Shown piece by piece: positions 23,479 to 31,722 of a stretch of DNA of 64,000 nucleotides (positions are counted from its first letter, which is position 1; each line of letters begins with the position of its first letter). The notes under the pieces were generated by a model. That model was given only the letters and a program-made list of their open reading frames with translations. It searched no databases and had not been told where the DNA came from. Origin of the DNA: Budorcas taxicolor (Eukaryota > Chordata > Mammalia > Artiodactyla > Bovidae). The stretch covers positions 31,596,001-31,660,000 of the forward strand of contig NC_068922.1 in the NCBI RefSeq assembly GCF_023091745.1. The letters are read 5' to 3'. Both the position numbers and the translations under genes were made by a program.

Positions 23479-23736
23479 TAAATGGTCAACAAGTACCTTA
23501 AAAATTAAACACAAGGGTAAACAAATAAGTATATATTAAGACATCAGTGAAATACTGTCTCTTGAGTATGAATTTAGAAAAAGTGAAAAGAAATGCTAAT
23601 ACACAGAATTGGCAAGAACTTGAGACAATGTTCATTCTCGTATACTGCTTACATGAGGATAAACTGGAACAACTATTGTTATTGGACAGATAGCAATACA
23701 ACATTTTCACATGTTCTTTGGTCAAGTCTCTTCACT
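23479..23736 (+). mobile_element. Old L1 (L1M-like), part 1
   Basis: 'agaattggcaagaacttgag' and 'gtatactgcttacatgagga' resemble an old L1 ORF2 end. Interrupted by the BovB at 23737. Confidence 0.4.
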
Positions 23737-24101
23737 TTTGAACTGTGGTGTTGGAGAAGACTCCTGCGAGTCCCTTGGACTACAAGATCCAACCAGTCCA
23801 TCCTAAAGGAAACCAGTCCTGGGTGTTCATTGGAAGGACTGATGCTGAGGCTAAAACTCCAATACTTTGGCCACCTCATGCGAAGAGTTGACTCATTGGA
23901 AAAGACCCTGATGCTGGGAGGGCCTGGGGGCAGGAGGAGAAGGAGACGACAGAGGATGAGATGGCTGGATGGCATCACTGACTCAATGGACATGAGTTTG
24001 GGTAAACTCCGGGAGTTGGTGATGAACAGGGAGGCCTGGCATGCTGTGATTCATGGGGTCGCAAAGAGTCAGACACCACTGAGTGACTGAACTGAACTTC
24101 A
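23737..24101 (+). mobile_element. BovB 3' end
   Basis: Forward BovB from 'ttttgaactgtggtgttgga' to 'gtgactgaactgaacttcac'. The frame is open over nearly the whole piece, matching the BovB ORF2 C-terminus with '[20 protein letters not shown]' and ending '[10 protein letters not shown]'. That tail is a fragment, not a gene. Confidence 0.95.
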
Positions 24102-24500
24102 CTTCACTTTTAGGAATTCATCTGAATAATCAATGTAGCATGTAAGACTATAAATTTAGAGGCTATAAACTGATGTGTACTCTAATTTCATATTAAAATA
24201 TACATCAAAGTCAAAAATAATAAATAACTGAAATATACAAAAGGGAAGAATAAATAAATTATAGTACATGCATATTTTCAAACACCATGCTCTAAAAATT
24301 ACATTGCCAATAAATACTAATGACAGGAAGAAAAGTTTAGATGTTGTTTAAAAAGTTACTAATCCATACCAAAATATGCACAACAAAATTACTAGTTATG
24401 TGCATACAAAGTTATTGAAAATATGAACCTAGCATCTTTATTACACTGAAATGACAAGCAGTTTTTCTTTCTGGTGTACATATCTAAAACCATACAATAA
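24102..24500 (+). mobile_element. Old L1 (L1M-like), part 2
   Basis: 'aaattatagtacatgcatat' and 'acatatctaaaaccatacaa' fit a very diverged L1 3' end continuing after the BovB. Weak. Confidence 0.35.
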
Positions 24501-25080
24501 AATCTCTGCAGTAATGCTCCTACAACAATAAGAATTGGGATATAACACAACTGACCTTTGATGTCTGTCCTTTACTGAACCCCAGTTCTCAAACAGGGAC
24601 AAGTCAAGTTCTACTGCAGGGAGAAAGAGTCACAGGGAGTAGAAAGAAAGACCTCTGTAGGAAAGTAGAGAAGTGGAAGTGGGGTCCCCACATTACTGGA
24701 GGATTCACAGACTAATCCTCCCAGATAAGCCAGTAATAGTGGCTTCTATCCAGAAAGTCTTAGCCAGTCACAGGATCCTGAATCATCAGCATGGATATTA
24801 AAGCCAAAAATATGGACACTGCCACTAAAAGATGCGAAACCACAACTGGGACCTAGATAGTTCCCATGAAGGAACCCTGGAATTTCAAGCCAGACAGTTA
24901 TATACACTTGTTTTGGCCATGTCATCAATGTCACAATAATCCAATCTCTCATTTCTAATGACTGAATATTTGGGAGCTCACTTATAACATTATGGCAGGG
25001 TTTTATTTGGCTTCTTTAATAATCAAAAATGAAACTAGTATTATTTAAGAACACATATAGAATTAATATTTAAGAAAAAA
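24501..25080. other. No gene recognised
   Basis: Contains a 68-codon minus-strand ORF (24952-24746) that matches nothing I know and has no acceptor/donor arrangement that would make it an ST8SIA6 exon. Confidence 0.4.
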
Positions 25081-25650
25081 ATTCCAATCACTTGGAAATG
25101 TAAAAGTACTCTCCCAAAAGACAGGTTAACAGGTTTTTTGCACCAAACAACTAATTGTGAATGCAAAGGAAAAGTTCTTGAAGGAAGTTAAAATTGCTCC
25201 TCTGGACGGTGAGGTATGGTGGTGGGGGGGCGGGGGGGGGGAGAGTACTCTCCTAAATAACTATGGAGGTAAAATTTAAATGTTCTAATGTAACTAGAAA
25301 CAACTTAGAATATAGTTTTAAAACCCTGAACAGTAAGGATCCAAACTTAAAGAACAGATGCAAAGCTGCATTCAAAGGATAATTCATAGTAGCAAATATG
25401 TTTGTTACAACGAAAAAAAGGAAAGATCCATAAATGAAACATTCATTTCAAAATAGTAAATTTGAAAAAAAAGGAATGATATTTTAAAAGATAAAAATAA
25501 CACAAAGAAAACAAAACTCCACAAAGGAAACAACATGGAAATACATCAGAATTGAGAAATAAATCCAAGAGCTGGTTGTCTAAAAAAACAAACCAATGAC
25601 ACATGCTGACAAAGTTTATTAGAAAGAGAAAGAATCCATTGTGATAGGGT
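25081..25650 (+). mobile_element. Diverged L1 ORF2 fragment
   Basis: 'aatccaagagctggttgtct' followed by 'gacaaagtttattagaaaga' resembles the L1 ORF2 'K-S-W-F' region in plus orientation. The upstream part is uncertain. Confidence 0.4.
25217..25245 (+). repeat. G-rich run
   Basis: Seven Gs, one C, then nine or more Gs inside a 'ggtggtgggg' context. This has G-quadruplex-forming potential on the plus strand. Confidence 0.75.
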
Positions 25651-26300
25651 CACATTTTGAAAATTATTAGTATATTTTTCTCCTTTGTCTTTCTGACTTT
25701 GACATGACTTTTCCCTAGCTATTTTGAAACACTCTTTGGGGGACTACAAAGAGATATAGACTTTTTTCTGAAAGGATACAAAGAGAAAGAATAAGGTAAT
25801 ATTCAGCTTTGCACAAAATAGGATTTGCTATAGTCCCAAGAAAAGATTTCCTACATTCCCCCCATTATGTCTTTTTATATATTAACCACCTTACCTGGAA
25901 GACTCAGCTCCTGGAGCTTTCCCAATTTTTTTTTTTTTTTTACTGCCAGTCCCCATAATTCACCCTTGAGCTTAGGTTTGAGACAGACCTGGAGGTATGC
26001 CTCAGGAAAAGAGAAAGACAATACAATGTAGGGGAATACAGCACTTCCCAGCCTACAACAAAGATGGAAAGAGGAGAAAGAAAGGAAAGAGAGAGCCTTG
26101 GCTTGGAGAGAGAACAGGGAGAGTAACAAGAAGGGTAGATAGAGCTTTGTCTCCTCCCCTAATTAGGATTCTGGAATAGATCACTTTGGCACTCGTCCAT
26201 CCTGAAATTAAAGTAGGGTCGCATCCACTTTGTGGGGCAAGAAGAGGTAGATTCTGATACTTAGTTTTTCCTGAGCCAACTTTGGTCCTTGTATTTTTAG
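25651..26300. other. No gene recognised; T-run at 25926-25941
   Basis: Purine/pyrimidine-biased DNA including a T homopolymer. No assigned repeat. Confidence 0.35.
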
Positions 26301-26431
26301 GTGGTGGTGGTTTAGTTGCTAAGTTGTGTCTGACTCTTGCAACCCCATAGACTGTAGCTTGCCAGGCTCCTCTGTCCATGGGATTCTCCAGGCAAGAATA
26401 CTGGAGTGGGTTGCCATTTCCTTCTCCAGAT
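26301..26431 (-). mobile_element. Bov-A monomer, reversed
   Basis: 'gctaagttgtgtctgactct' to 'ttgccatttccttctccaga'. A single Bov-A body without the tRNA-like head. Confidence 0.88.
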
Positions 26432-26814
26432 GGGCCCCCAAATAGTGGGGAGACTGGCTGGAGCTAGCCAGCCAGACCTGGGTGAGGCAGCATCGTAGCA
26501 AACGTTGCACAGTACAACTGAGGATGGAACTAAAAGAGAATCTTCACTGGATCCCTGAAATGTAGCATTCATAGGAGCTCAGGTGAAGCCAAGACGGTGG
26601 AGAGTACCAGCAGGTGAAATGCCTGAAAAGAATGAACCACGAACTGCAGCTTTCATCACAGGCTATCATCAGAGCACTCAGCCAGCAGATGGGAAATGGA
26701 CAACATCCCCTTGGAGAACTCCTTCAGGCTGTGTTGGAGGTCACCAGCTCCAGCAGCACATGACTTAATCCTTGTAGAGGTAGGTGGCAAGCACCCATGG
26801 CAAATGCCAATTTG
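26432..26814. other. No feature recognised
   Basis: Mixed-composition unique-looking DNA with short overlapping ORFs on both strands. Confidence 0.35.
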
Positions 26815-26940
26815 TGGTCAACATGAGGAAGCTGAGGTGCAGGGAGACAGAATAAACGGCCCAAAATCAGAGTTGACAAACAGGCCATGTGGATCCAGAG
26901 CCCCACACTTAATCACCCTGCTCTGTAGTCTTTCACAGGT
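26815..26940 (+). repeat. MIR SINE relic
   Basis: 'acatgaggaagctgaggtgc' followed by a 'gtggatccagagcccca' block and 'accctgctctgtagtc' follow the MIR 3' half. Confidence 0.6.
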
Positions 26941-26989
26941 GCTGGGCAAGATTGTGTGTGAGTGTGTCCAGGTTAAAGCTTAGTCAGGT

Positions 26990-27369
26990 GTGCCAACTTA
27001 AGCAACTCTTTCTGGTGCTTCCAGGAGACTGGCAGGACAGGTCTTCAAATAGTTAGATATTCTCAAGAGCTGATTTTATGAGCCCAATTCTTATATCTTT
27101 AAAACACTAATCCTTGATGGTGACAACTGTTTCTCATGACTAGCAGAAGCTTCATGGGACCAGCAGAAACTTTCTAAAAAATAAACGTGCTTGATTGCAT
27201 GTACTCCCCCTTTACCAAAATCACATATATACTGTCCTCCCCTGCCCCCCATCTCTTTGAAGCAGTTTCTCAGAGCAATCTGAGGTGCTGTCTCTTGGGC
27301 TGCAGTCCTCATATTGCCCCAAATAAAGCTTAAGTTGCAACTCTCTTGTGCATTTTTTTAAGTTGGCAC
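26990..27369 (+). repeat. LTR-like element with 12-bp inverted ends
   Basis: The element begins 'gtgccaacttaa' and ends with its exact reverse complement 'ttaagttggcac'. Near the end it has 'ccccaaataaagcttaagtt' (polyadenylation signal) followed by a T-rich stretch, as in mammalian LTRs. Length about 380 bp. No target-site duplication was seen, and the family was not recognised. Confidence 0.5.
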
Positions 27370-27570
27370 TCATCTATAAAATAGGGATTATAAGAGTTTT
27401 TCTCAGCATTTTTTTAAAGATTAAGTGAGCTAATAAACATTAAGTACTGGATTGGCCAAAAAGTTTGTTGATGTTTTCCGACACAAACAAATTTCCTGAC
27501 CAAGCAATACTTAAGATAAGTGTCTATAGTAAGAGTTCAATAAGTGCTGGCTATCCTGATTGCTTTTAGT
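27370..27570 (+). repeat. MIR SINE relic holding a mariner scrap
   Basis: 'catctataaaatagggatta', 'gattaagtgagctaataaac' and, after an interruption, 'agttcaataagtgctggcta' follow MIR 3' order. Confidence 0.6.
27451..27480 (+). mobile_element. Mariner terminal repeat fragment
   Basis: 'attggccaaaaagtttgttg' plus 'atgttttccg' matches the inverted terminal repeat type of ruminant mariner elements. Only about 30 bp remains. Confidence 0.7.
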
Positions 27571-27619
27571 ATTACTATATTATTACTTGTATATATTATC
27601 TACAGTTGGGGTTCATGGG

Positions 27620-28110
27620 AGAAGAACTGATCAGCTACAGAAAGAAAATCAAGAAATTACAACTTCTCTACATAACCAAGTATTATGGATTAAAATTTGT
27701 ATCCCTGCCACATAAATAATGAATCATAAGTGATAAAGATGATATAAAACAGATCAAAAGACAGGTTTTAAAAAATACAACAGAACGGTACCAATTTTAA
27801 AATTTTAATAGAATGGACCACATTCCGAAAAAAATATGAATTGCCTACATTAGCTCAAGAAGTATGCCAGGCAGAAAAGAAGTACTTCAACAGAAGCTGA
27901 AAAATTCATCAAAGAATTACCTCAAAAAAGGACTATGACCAGATGATTTAATTAGTACATTCTTTCTAACTTATCTCAAGGGACAATGCCAGAATGTATA
28001 ACTCTAATAGGACTTGGAAAATGCTCCCCAATTCACTGGAAAACTGCTACCTATAATATGCAACCCTTCAACAAATAAAACTAAAGGCCAATATTTTTCT
28101 TTAAAGCTTT
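27620..28110 (+). mobile_element. Diverged L1 ORF2 fragment
   Basis: 'aagaattacctcaaaaaagg' then 'actatgaccagatgatttaa' corresponds to the L1 ORF2 stretch before the RT 'GPDG' block. The copy is heavily decayed. Confidence 0.5.
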
Positions 28111-28265
28111 GTTACTCCAGGATTTTTTAGTACCTCTGATATGCTGTGAAACTTCAGACAGGAGGGCTGCAGGAAACAGTGCTGTTCTGCAATTCAGAGA
28201 TTTCTTCCTGGCCCCCCAGAGCCGTCTGATGGTCATGCAGAACGACGCGGGAACCTTGCAAGTGC

Positions 28266-28490
28266 TGGTGTCTGTGCTAAGTCACTTAGGTCGCATCCAG
28301 CGCTTTGCAACCCTATGGAGCGTAGCCCATCTGGCTCCTCTGTCCATGGGATTCTCCAGGCAAGAATACTGGGGTGGGTTGCCATGCCTGCCTCCAGGAG
28401 ACCTTCCCAACCCAGGGACCAAACCTGCAACTCTTATGTCTCCTGCATTGGCAGGCGGGTTCTTTACCACTAGCGCTGCCTGCAAAGCCC
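28266..28490 (-). mobile_element. Bov-tA SINE
   Basis: Reversed copy, 'tgctaagtcacttaggtcgc' to 'tagcgctgcctgcaaagccc'. The short ORFs across it are repeat sequence. Confidence 0.92.
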
Positions 28491-28649
28491 ACATAGAAAC
28501 CTTAAGTCACCTAATCAGAATATTAAGATGGTCTGGGAGGCAAGGATATACAGAAACATACATAGAGGAAAAGGCATTCACAAGAGATACACAGAGGAAA
28601 AGAAACAGTATACAAAATTGTCCCCAAATTACTAGCAAGGCTGAGGCTT

Positions 28650-29165
28650 AAAGCAGGGTAGTCTGCTGGTGAAAATGTAAGCTGATTCAACTCATCCAGG
28701 AAGCAACTGGCCAAATGTATTAATACTTAGAACCTAAAATGCACATACTAAATGACCCAGTCATTCAGCTTGTATCAGTCCACCCTGAAGAACTGAAAAT
28801 GAATATATAGATTTACATACAGGCATGTACTTCATAGAATTATTAATAGCCAACAAAACAGAAACCAATCTAAATGACTAAAAAACAGATTATGGCACAT
28901 TCATATGATAAATTATGCAACAATTAAAAGCAATGCTTTGCAAAAAAATAAATGACATGCATATGTATATGATTTTTTAGGGAAAAAAGGCAGAACAAAA
29001 TACAATATACAATCTTAAGTATATTTCAAAAATGCGTGTACATGAGAAAAACTACTGGAAGAATATAGACCAAAACCTTAATGTGATCTCTGTATGGTGG
29101 AACTCTGAGTGAATATTTTTAAATACATTTCTCATATCATCTAGCTATCTGCACTAAGAATGGAT
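28650..29165 (+). mobile_element. Old L1 3' region
   Basis: 'gtctgctggtgaaaatgtaa', 'aaatgacccagtcattcagc' and 'aaccaatctaaatgactaaa' are diverged L1 ORF2-end blocks, forward. Confidence 0.6.
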
Positions 29166-29582
29166 TACTTTTATAATAGGCAAAAAAAAAAAACCACGAT
29201 GAAATTCAAATAATCATTGCACATGGATATATACTTCTAAGAGTGAAAAGGGGTTTAAAAAAAAAAAAGTCTCCATTCACTAAGGACAAAAACATTCCCA
29301 ACACTGAGCACAGAACTCTATGCTCCCAAACGTGAATCTCACACCCGTGCACTTGAAAGCAGGAAGAGAGAAAGCAAACCAACCAAATCCCTCAAGACAG
29401 GTTGAGCTGCTTCTCCGGGTTTTCGACACACCATTATCGCGAGGGGAACACGGCACCCATTTTTAAAAGTGCAGCTGTTTTCATGTCTCCCTTGGTTCGA
29501 ATGAACAGCCACATGGAGGGACAGGCTTTACAGGGGAGGTTGAGCGAGTGTGATAGTTACACGCGCGTGTACGCACACGCAT
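29166..29582. other. Intron 2 start of ST8SIA6; no repeat recognised
   Basis: Lies just downstream (minus sense) of exon 2. It becomes CpG-richer from about 29420, forming a shoulder of the island. Confidence 0.45.
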
Positions 29583-29612
29583 CCTTTCTCTCTCTCTCTC
29601 TCACACACACAA
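29583..29612 (+). repeat. (TC)n(AC)n microsatellite in intron 2
   Basis: 'ctctctctctctctc' directly followed by 'acacacacac', about 85 bp downstream of the exon 2 splice donor on the minus strand. Confidence 0.9.
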
Positions 29613-29698
29613 ATCCACACAATCGTGTGGTCCCAAGCAGACAACTCCCAAGCGAGTCCTGCGGGTGCAGCCGCGCCCCATCCCCGAGCCGCCGGTAC

Positions 29699-29797
29699 CT
29701 GTTCCCTGTGCGCGGGGGCAGGGTCGCAGAGCTCCGGAGCTTCCTCGGAGCAGCGGGGCTGCTGTAGGTGGCCTCCCTGCTTTCTTCCACCAAGAAC
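29699..29797 (-). CDS. ST8SIA6: Alpha-2,8-sialyltransferase ST8SIA6, coding exon 2 (partial gene)
   Basis: Exon 2 of the gene that begins at 30358. On the minus strand an acceptor 'ttgtgcag' precedes it (AG at 29799-29798), and a donor GT follows at 29698-29697. Its 99 nt keep phase 2 at both ends. Joined to exon 1 it reads R, then 'FLVEESREATYSSPAAPRKL' and 'RSSATLPPRTGN', the juxtamembrane stem that holds the catalytic domain away from the Golgi membrane. The VEESREAT block and the following Ala/Pro/Arg/Ser-rich stretch agree with my memory of mammalian ST8SIA6. The last codon is split (AG + next exon), so Asn-Ser would follow, giving a possible N-glycosylation site. The sialyl motifs L, S and VS and the catalytic residues are in later exons not seen here. 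Confidence 0.85.
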
Positions 29798-30257
29798 CTG
29801 CACAACCGTGAAGAAAACTAAGTTGAGGAGCAGTTGGCAGCCGGGCTCGGCATCGCGCTCGCAGCCAGGCGGCCAGGGCATCCTAGCGCGCCCTGGCTCG
29901 CGGCGCAGCTTCCCAATCCCGGAGTTTGAAGCGGCTCAGGGCGGGAAGGAAGAGAAAGAAGGGAGAGCTCGGGTGACCCGACGGCAGGTCCGGCCCCGCA
30001 GCTCCCTCGCCACCCTGGCCGGTTCCCCTCCGCCCTAGTCGGTGTCCAGTCGATGCTAGGGTCGCCCCTGCGACACCTCCCACTCATCCTGCGCTGCCTC
30101 CCGGACTCCCCCGTCCCACGCCACCCCCAGGCCGCCGCTGCCCGTCGACTCCTCGCAGCCAGCCAAAGTCTGCGCACCCGAGAGGAGCGGCGGAGCGGCT
30201 AGGGTCCCCGGGTGCGCGGCACGCGGGGCGGCCCGAGCGCGGCGGGCGAGTGGGTAC

Positions 30258-30358
30258 CTGGAACGGGCGGGCGCGTCGGTCCAGCACCAGAGCAGGCGAA
30301 GCAGCAGCAGCAGCAGCAGGCTGGCGAGCAGGGCGAACAGTGCGCCCCCCGGCCGCAT
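30258..30358 (-). CDS. ST8SIA6: Alpha-2,8-sialyltransferase ST8SIA6, coding exon 1 (partial gene)
   Basis: First coding exon of a type II Golgi enzyme. The family adds sialic acid in alpha-2,8 linkage to sialylated glycans, and ST8SIA6 is known to prefer O-glycans. The start ATG is at 30358-30356 with A at -3. The protein opens 'MRPGGALFALLASLLLLLLL' and continues 'RLLWCWTDAPARS'. That is a short basic tail, a leucine-rich signal anchor (about residues 7-25) and the first stem residues. The start and anchor agree with my memory of human ST8SIA6, which supports this ATG. The exon ends in phase 2 at 30258 with donor GT at 30257-30256. Intron 1 is 460 bp (30257-29798). The frame is also open upstream to an ATG at 30814, which I reject as the start because that stretch is GC-rich 5' sequence without protein character. 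Confidence 0.88.
30299..30319 (+). repeat. CAG/CTG triplet run inside the signal-anchor codons
   Basis: Six to seven CAG triplets on the plus strand are CTG (Leu) codons of the ST8SIA6 transmembrane anchor on the minus strand. It is short enough to be stable but could vary by one codon. Confidence 0.85.
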
Positions 30359-30830
30359 CCTGAACCACCAGCGCGGTCGCCGCCACCGCCGCTGCTGCCC
30401 CGGAAAGCACAGCCCGGGCGGCCCCGACTCGCGGCTCCTGCCGCTGCCGCCGCAGCCGCCGCGGCCGCAGCCACGCACACCTCCAGCGTTCAGGGCGGCG
30501 CGGAGGGGCGGCGGGGGCGCGCGCCGCGGGCCCGCACTCTCAGGCGCCACCGGCCCGGCCCGCCTGGCGTCTGCAGGCGGAGGTGGCAGCCACGTCCCAG
30601 CTCTCCCCCGGCTCCCGCCCAGCCCGGATCGCTGTCGGCGCCCGGCGATCAGCTGGCGGTGAAGCGCCGCCCGGTTCGCCTCCTCTTCTCCCGAAGGCGC
30701 TCCGAGCTGCTGCGGGCGCTGGTCGCCGCCGCCGCCGCTGCTTCTGCCGCCGCCGCGCGGGGTCACCTGAAGGTTGGGGCTCGGGAGCTGGACGCCTCGC
30801 TGATTGGGCTCCAACTTTTGTGCTCCCTCA
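30359..30830 (-). promoter_or_regulatory. ST8SIA6: ST8SIA6 5'UTR and TATA-less promoter region
   Basis: GC-rich DNA directly upstream of the start codon. I see no TATA box. A GGGGCGG box lies at 30505-30511 and a CCAAT box on the minus strand at 30809-30800. By the usual CCAAT spacing, initiation would lie roughly 60-100 bp downstream of it (about 30.7 kb), giving a 5'UTR of about 350 nt. The start site itself cannot be read from sequence. Confidence 0.5.
30800..30809 (-). promoter_or_regulatory. CCAAT box (NF-Y-type)
   Basis: Minus-strand 'gcccaatcag' fits the NF-Y consensus (CCAAT followed by C/G-A/G-G). Its orientation and position within the island suit the ST8SIA6 promoter. Confidence 0.5.
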
Positions 30831-31060
30831 CCTGCCCCCGAGCGGTCGCGCGTTCTTTCCCGATGCCCACGCAGCCCACCGGGCTGACCGCACCTGGCTC
30901 TGCGCCCCTGCGGAGGAGGGCTGCGGTTCCGAGAAGCAGAAGAGGAGACAGGAAAGGGCCCACTTCAAAAACTTTGCAAACAGTGCAGTCGCTCTGCGGG
31001 ATTGTCCCACGCGGAGAGGCTGCTGGGCACTTGAGAGGAGCCTCCCCGTGTTTGAAGGGA

Positions 31061-31574
31061 GATTCAGATGCACGGCGAATGGATTTCCAGGGACCAGGCA
31101 ATCTTTAGGGATCTGGCAAACTACCGACCGACCGCAGGCCAAATTCTTCCCCGGCCCGTTTTTGTGAATACTTTCATTGGAACACCTTTCTGTCCATTCC
31201 TCTGTATTATCTGTGTGTGATTGCATGGATCTAGGACCGCTTTTGCCCTTCAAAGGCAGAACTGAGTCGTGGACCCAAAGATCACACGGCCCACAAGAGC
31301 CTAAACTATTGACTATCTGGCCTTTTTCAGAAAAAGTTGGCAGATTCTCGCTCTAATTAATATTGGGCTGGATCATACTGGTTAGCATGTCATTGTTAGT
31401 ATATCGTGTACTAGAAGAGAGTGAACTCCTGACAATGTGAGATAGAATGGTTTCCCGGTTATTTATTAAGGTTACACCATTAATTACTCTTTAGGCCCTA
31501 AACTATCCTGTCTGCACGTGGCCCCAAGCCGTACTTTGCAACCTCCCTGGGTTTTGCTCCTGATGCCGAACTCT
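31061..31574. other. 5' flank of CpG island; nothing recognised
   Basis: Composition returns to AT-rich. No exon or repeat was identified. Confidence 0.4.
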
Positions 31575-31722
31575 TTCTCTTTTTTCAACTTTTTATTTTG
31601 TATTGGAGTATAGCCAATTAACAATCTTGTGATAGTTTCAGGTGGACAGCCATACATATACATACATATACATGTATCCGGTTCTCCTCCAAACTCCCCT
31701 CCTGTCCAGGCTGCCCTGACTC
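31575..31722 (-). mobile_element. L1 3' end, reversed
   Basis: 'ttttattttgtattggagta' and 'gatagtttcaggtggacagc' with 'catacatatacatgtatccg'. Short 5'-truncated L1 about 500 bp upstream of the island. Confidence 0.85.

Larger units (their letters stand above)
29640..31060. promoter_or_regulatory. ST8SIA6: CpG island over ST8SIA6 exons 1-2 and promoter
   Basis: Dense CpG and GC contrast sharply with the AT-rich flanks. It contains GCC/GCG triplet runs (30724-30760, 30430-30470) and a GGGGCGG box at about 30505-30511. The island covers both coding exons, intron 1 and the presumed promoter. The long ORFs on both strands across it (up to 298 codons) come from the lack of AT-rich stop codons. I treat only the minus-strand pair of exons as coding. 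Confidence 0.92.

Noticed and set aside
24746..24952. 68-codon minus-strand ORF as a possible downstream ST8SIA6 exon
   Set aside because: No sialyl-motif residues, no resemblance to the stem sequence I recall, and no convincing AG/GT borders in phase 2.
29557..29805. 82-codon minus-strand ORF over exon 2 taken as a separate small gene
   Set aside because: Only the part between the acceptor at 29798 and the donor at 29698 matches ST8SIA6. Its N-terminal 'MCR' precedes the AG acceptor, and its end runs into the microsatellite.
30056..30253. Continuation of the exon 1 frame past the splice donor to a stop at about 30056
   Set aside because: The family protein leaves this sequence at the GT donor (30257-30256) and rejoins at 29797. 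The read-through stretch has no similarity to the expected stem.
30212..31108. 298-codon plus-strand ORF across the CpG island
   Set aside because: It is antisense to ST8SIA6 exon 1 and its promoter, its composition is low-complexity Ala/Pro/Arg, and stop codons are rare there simply because of high GC.
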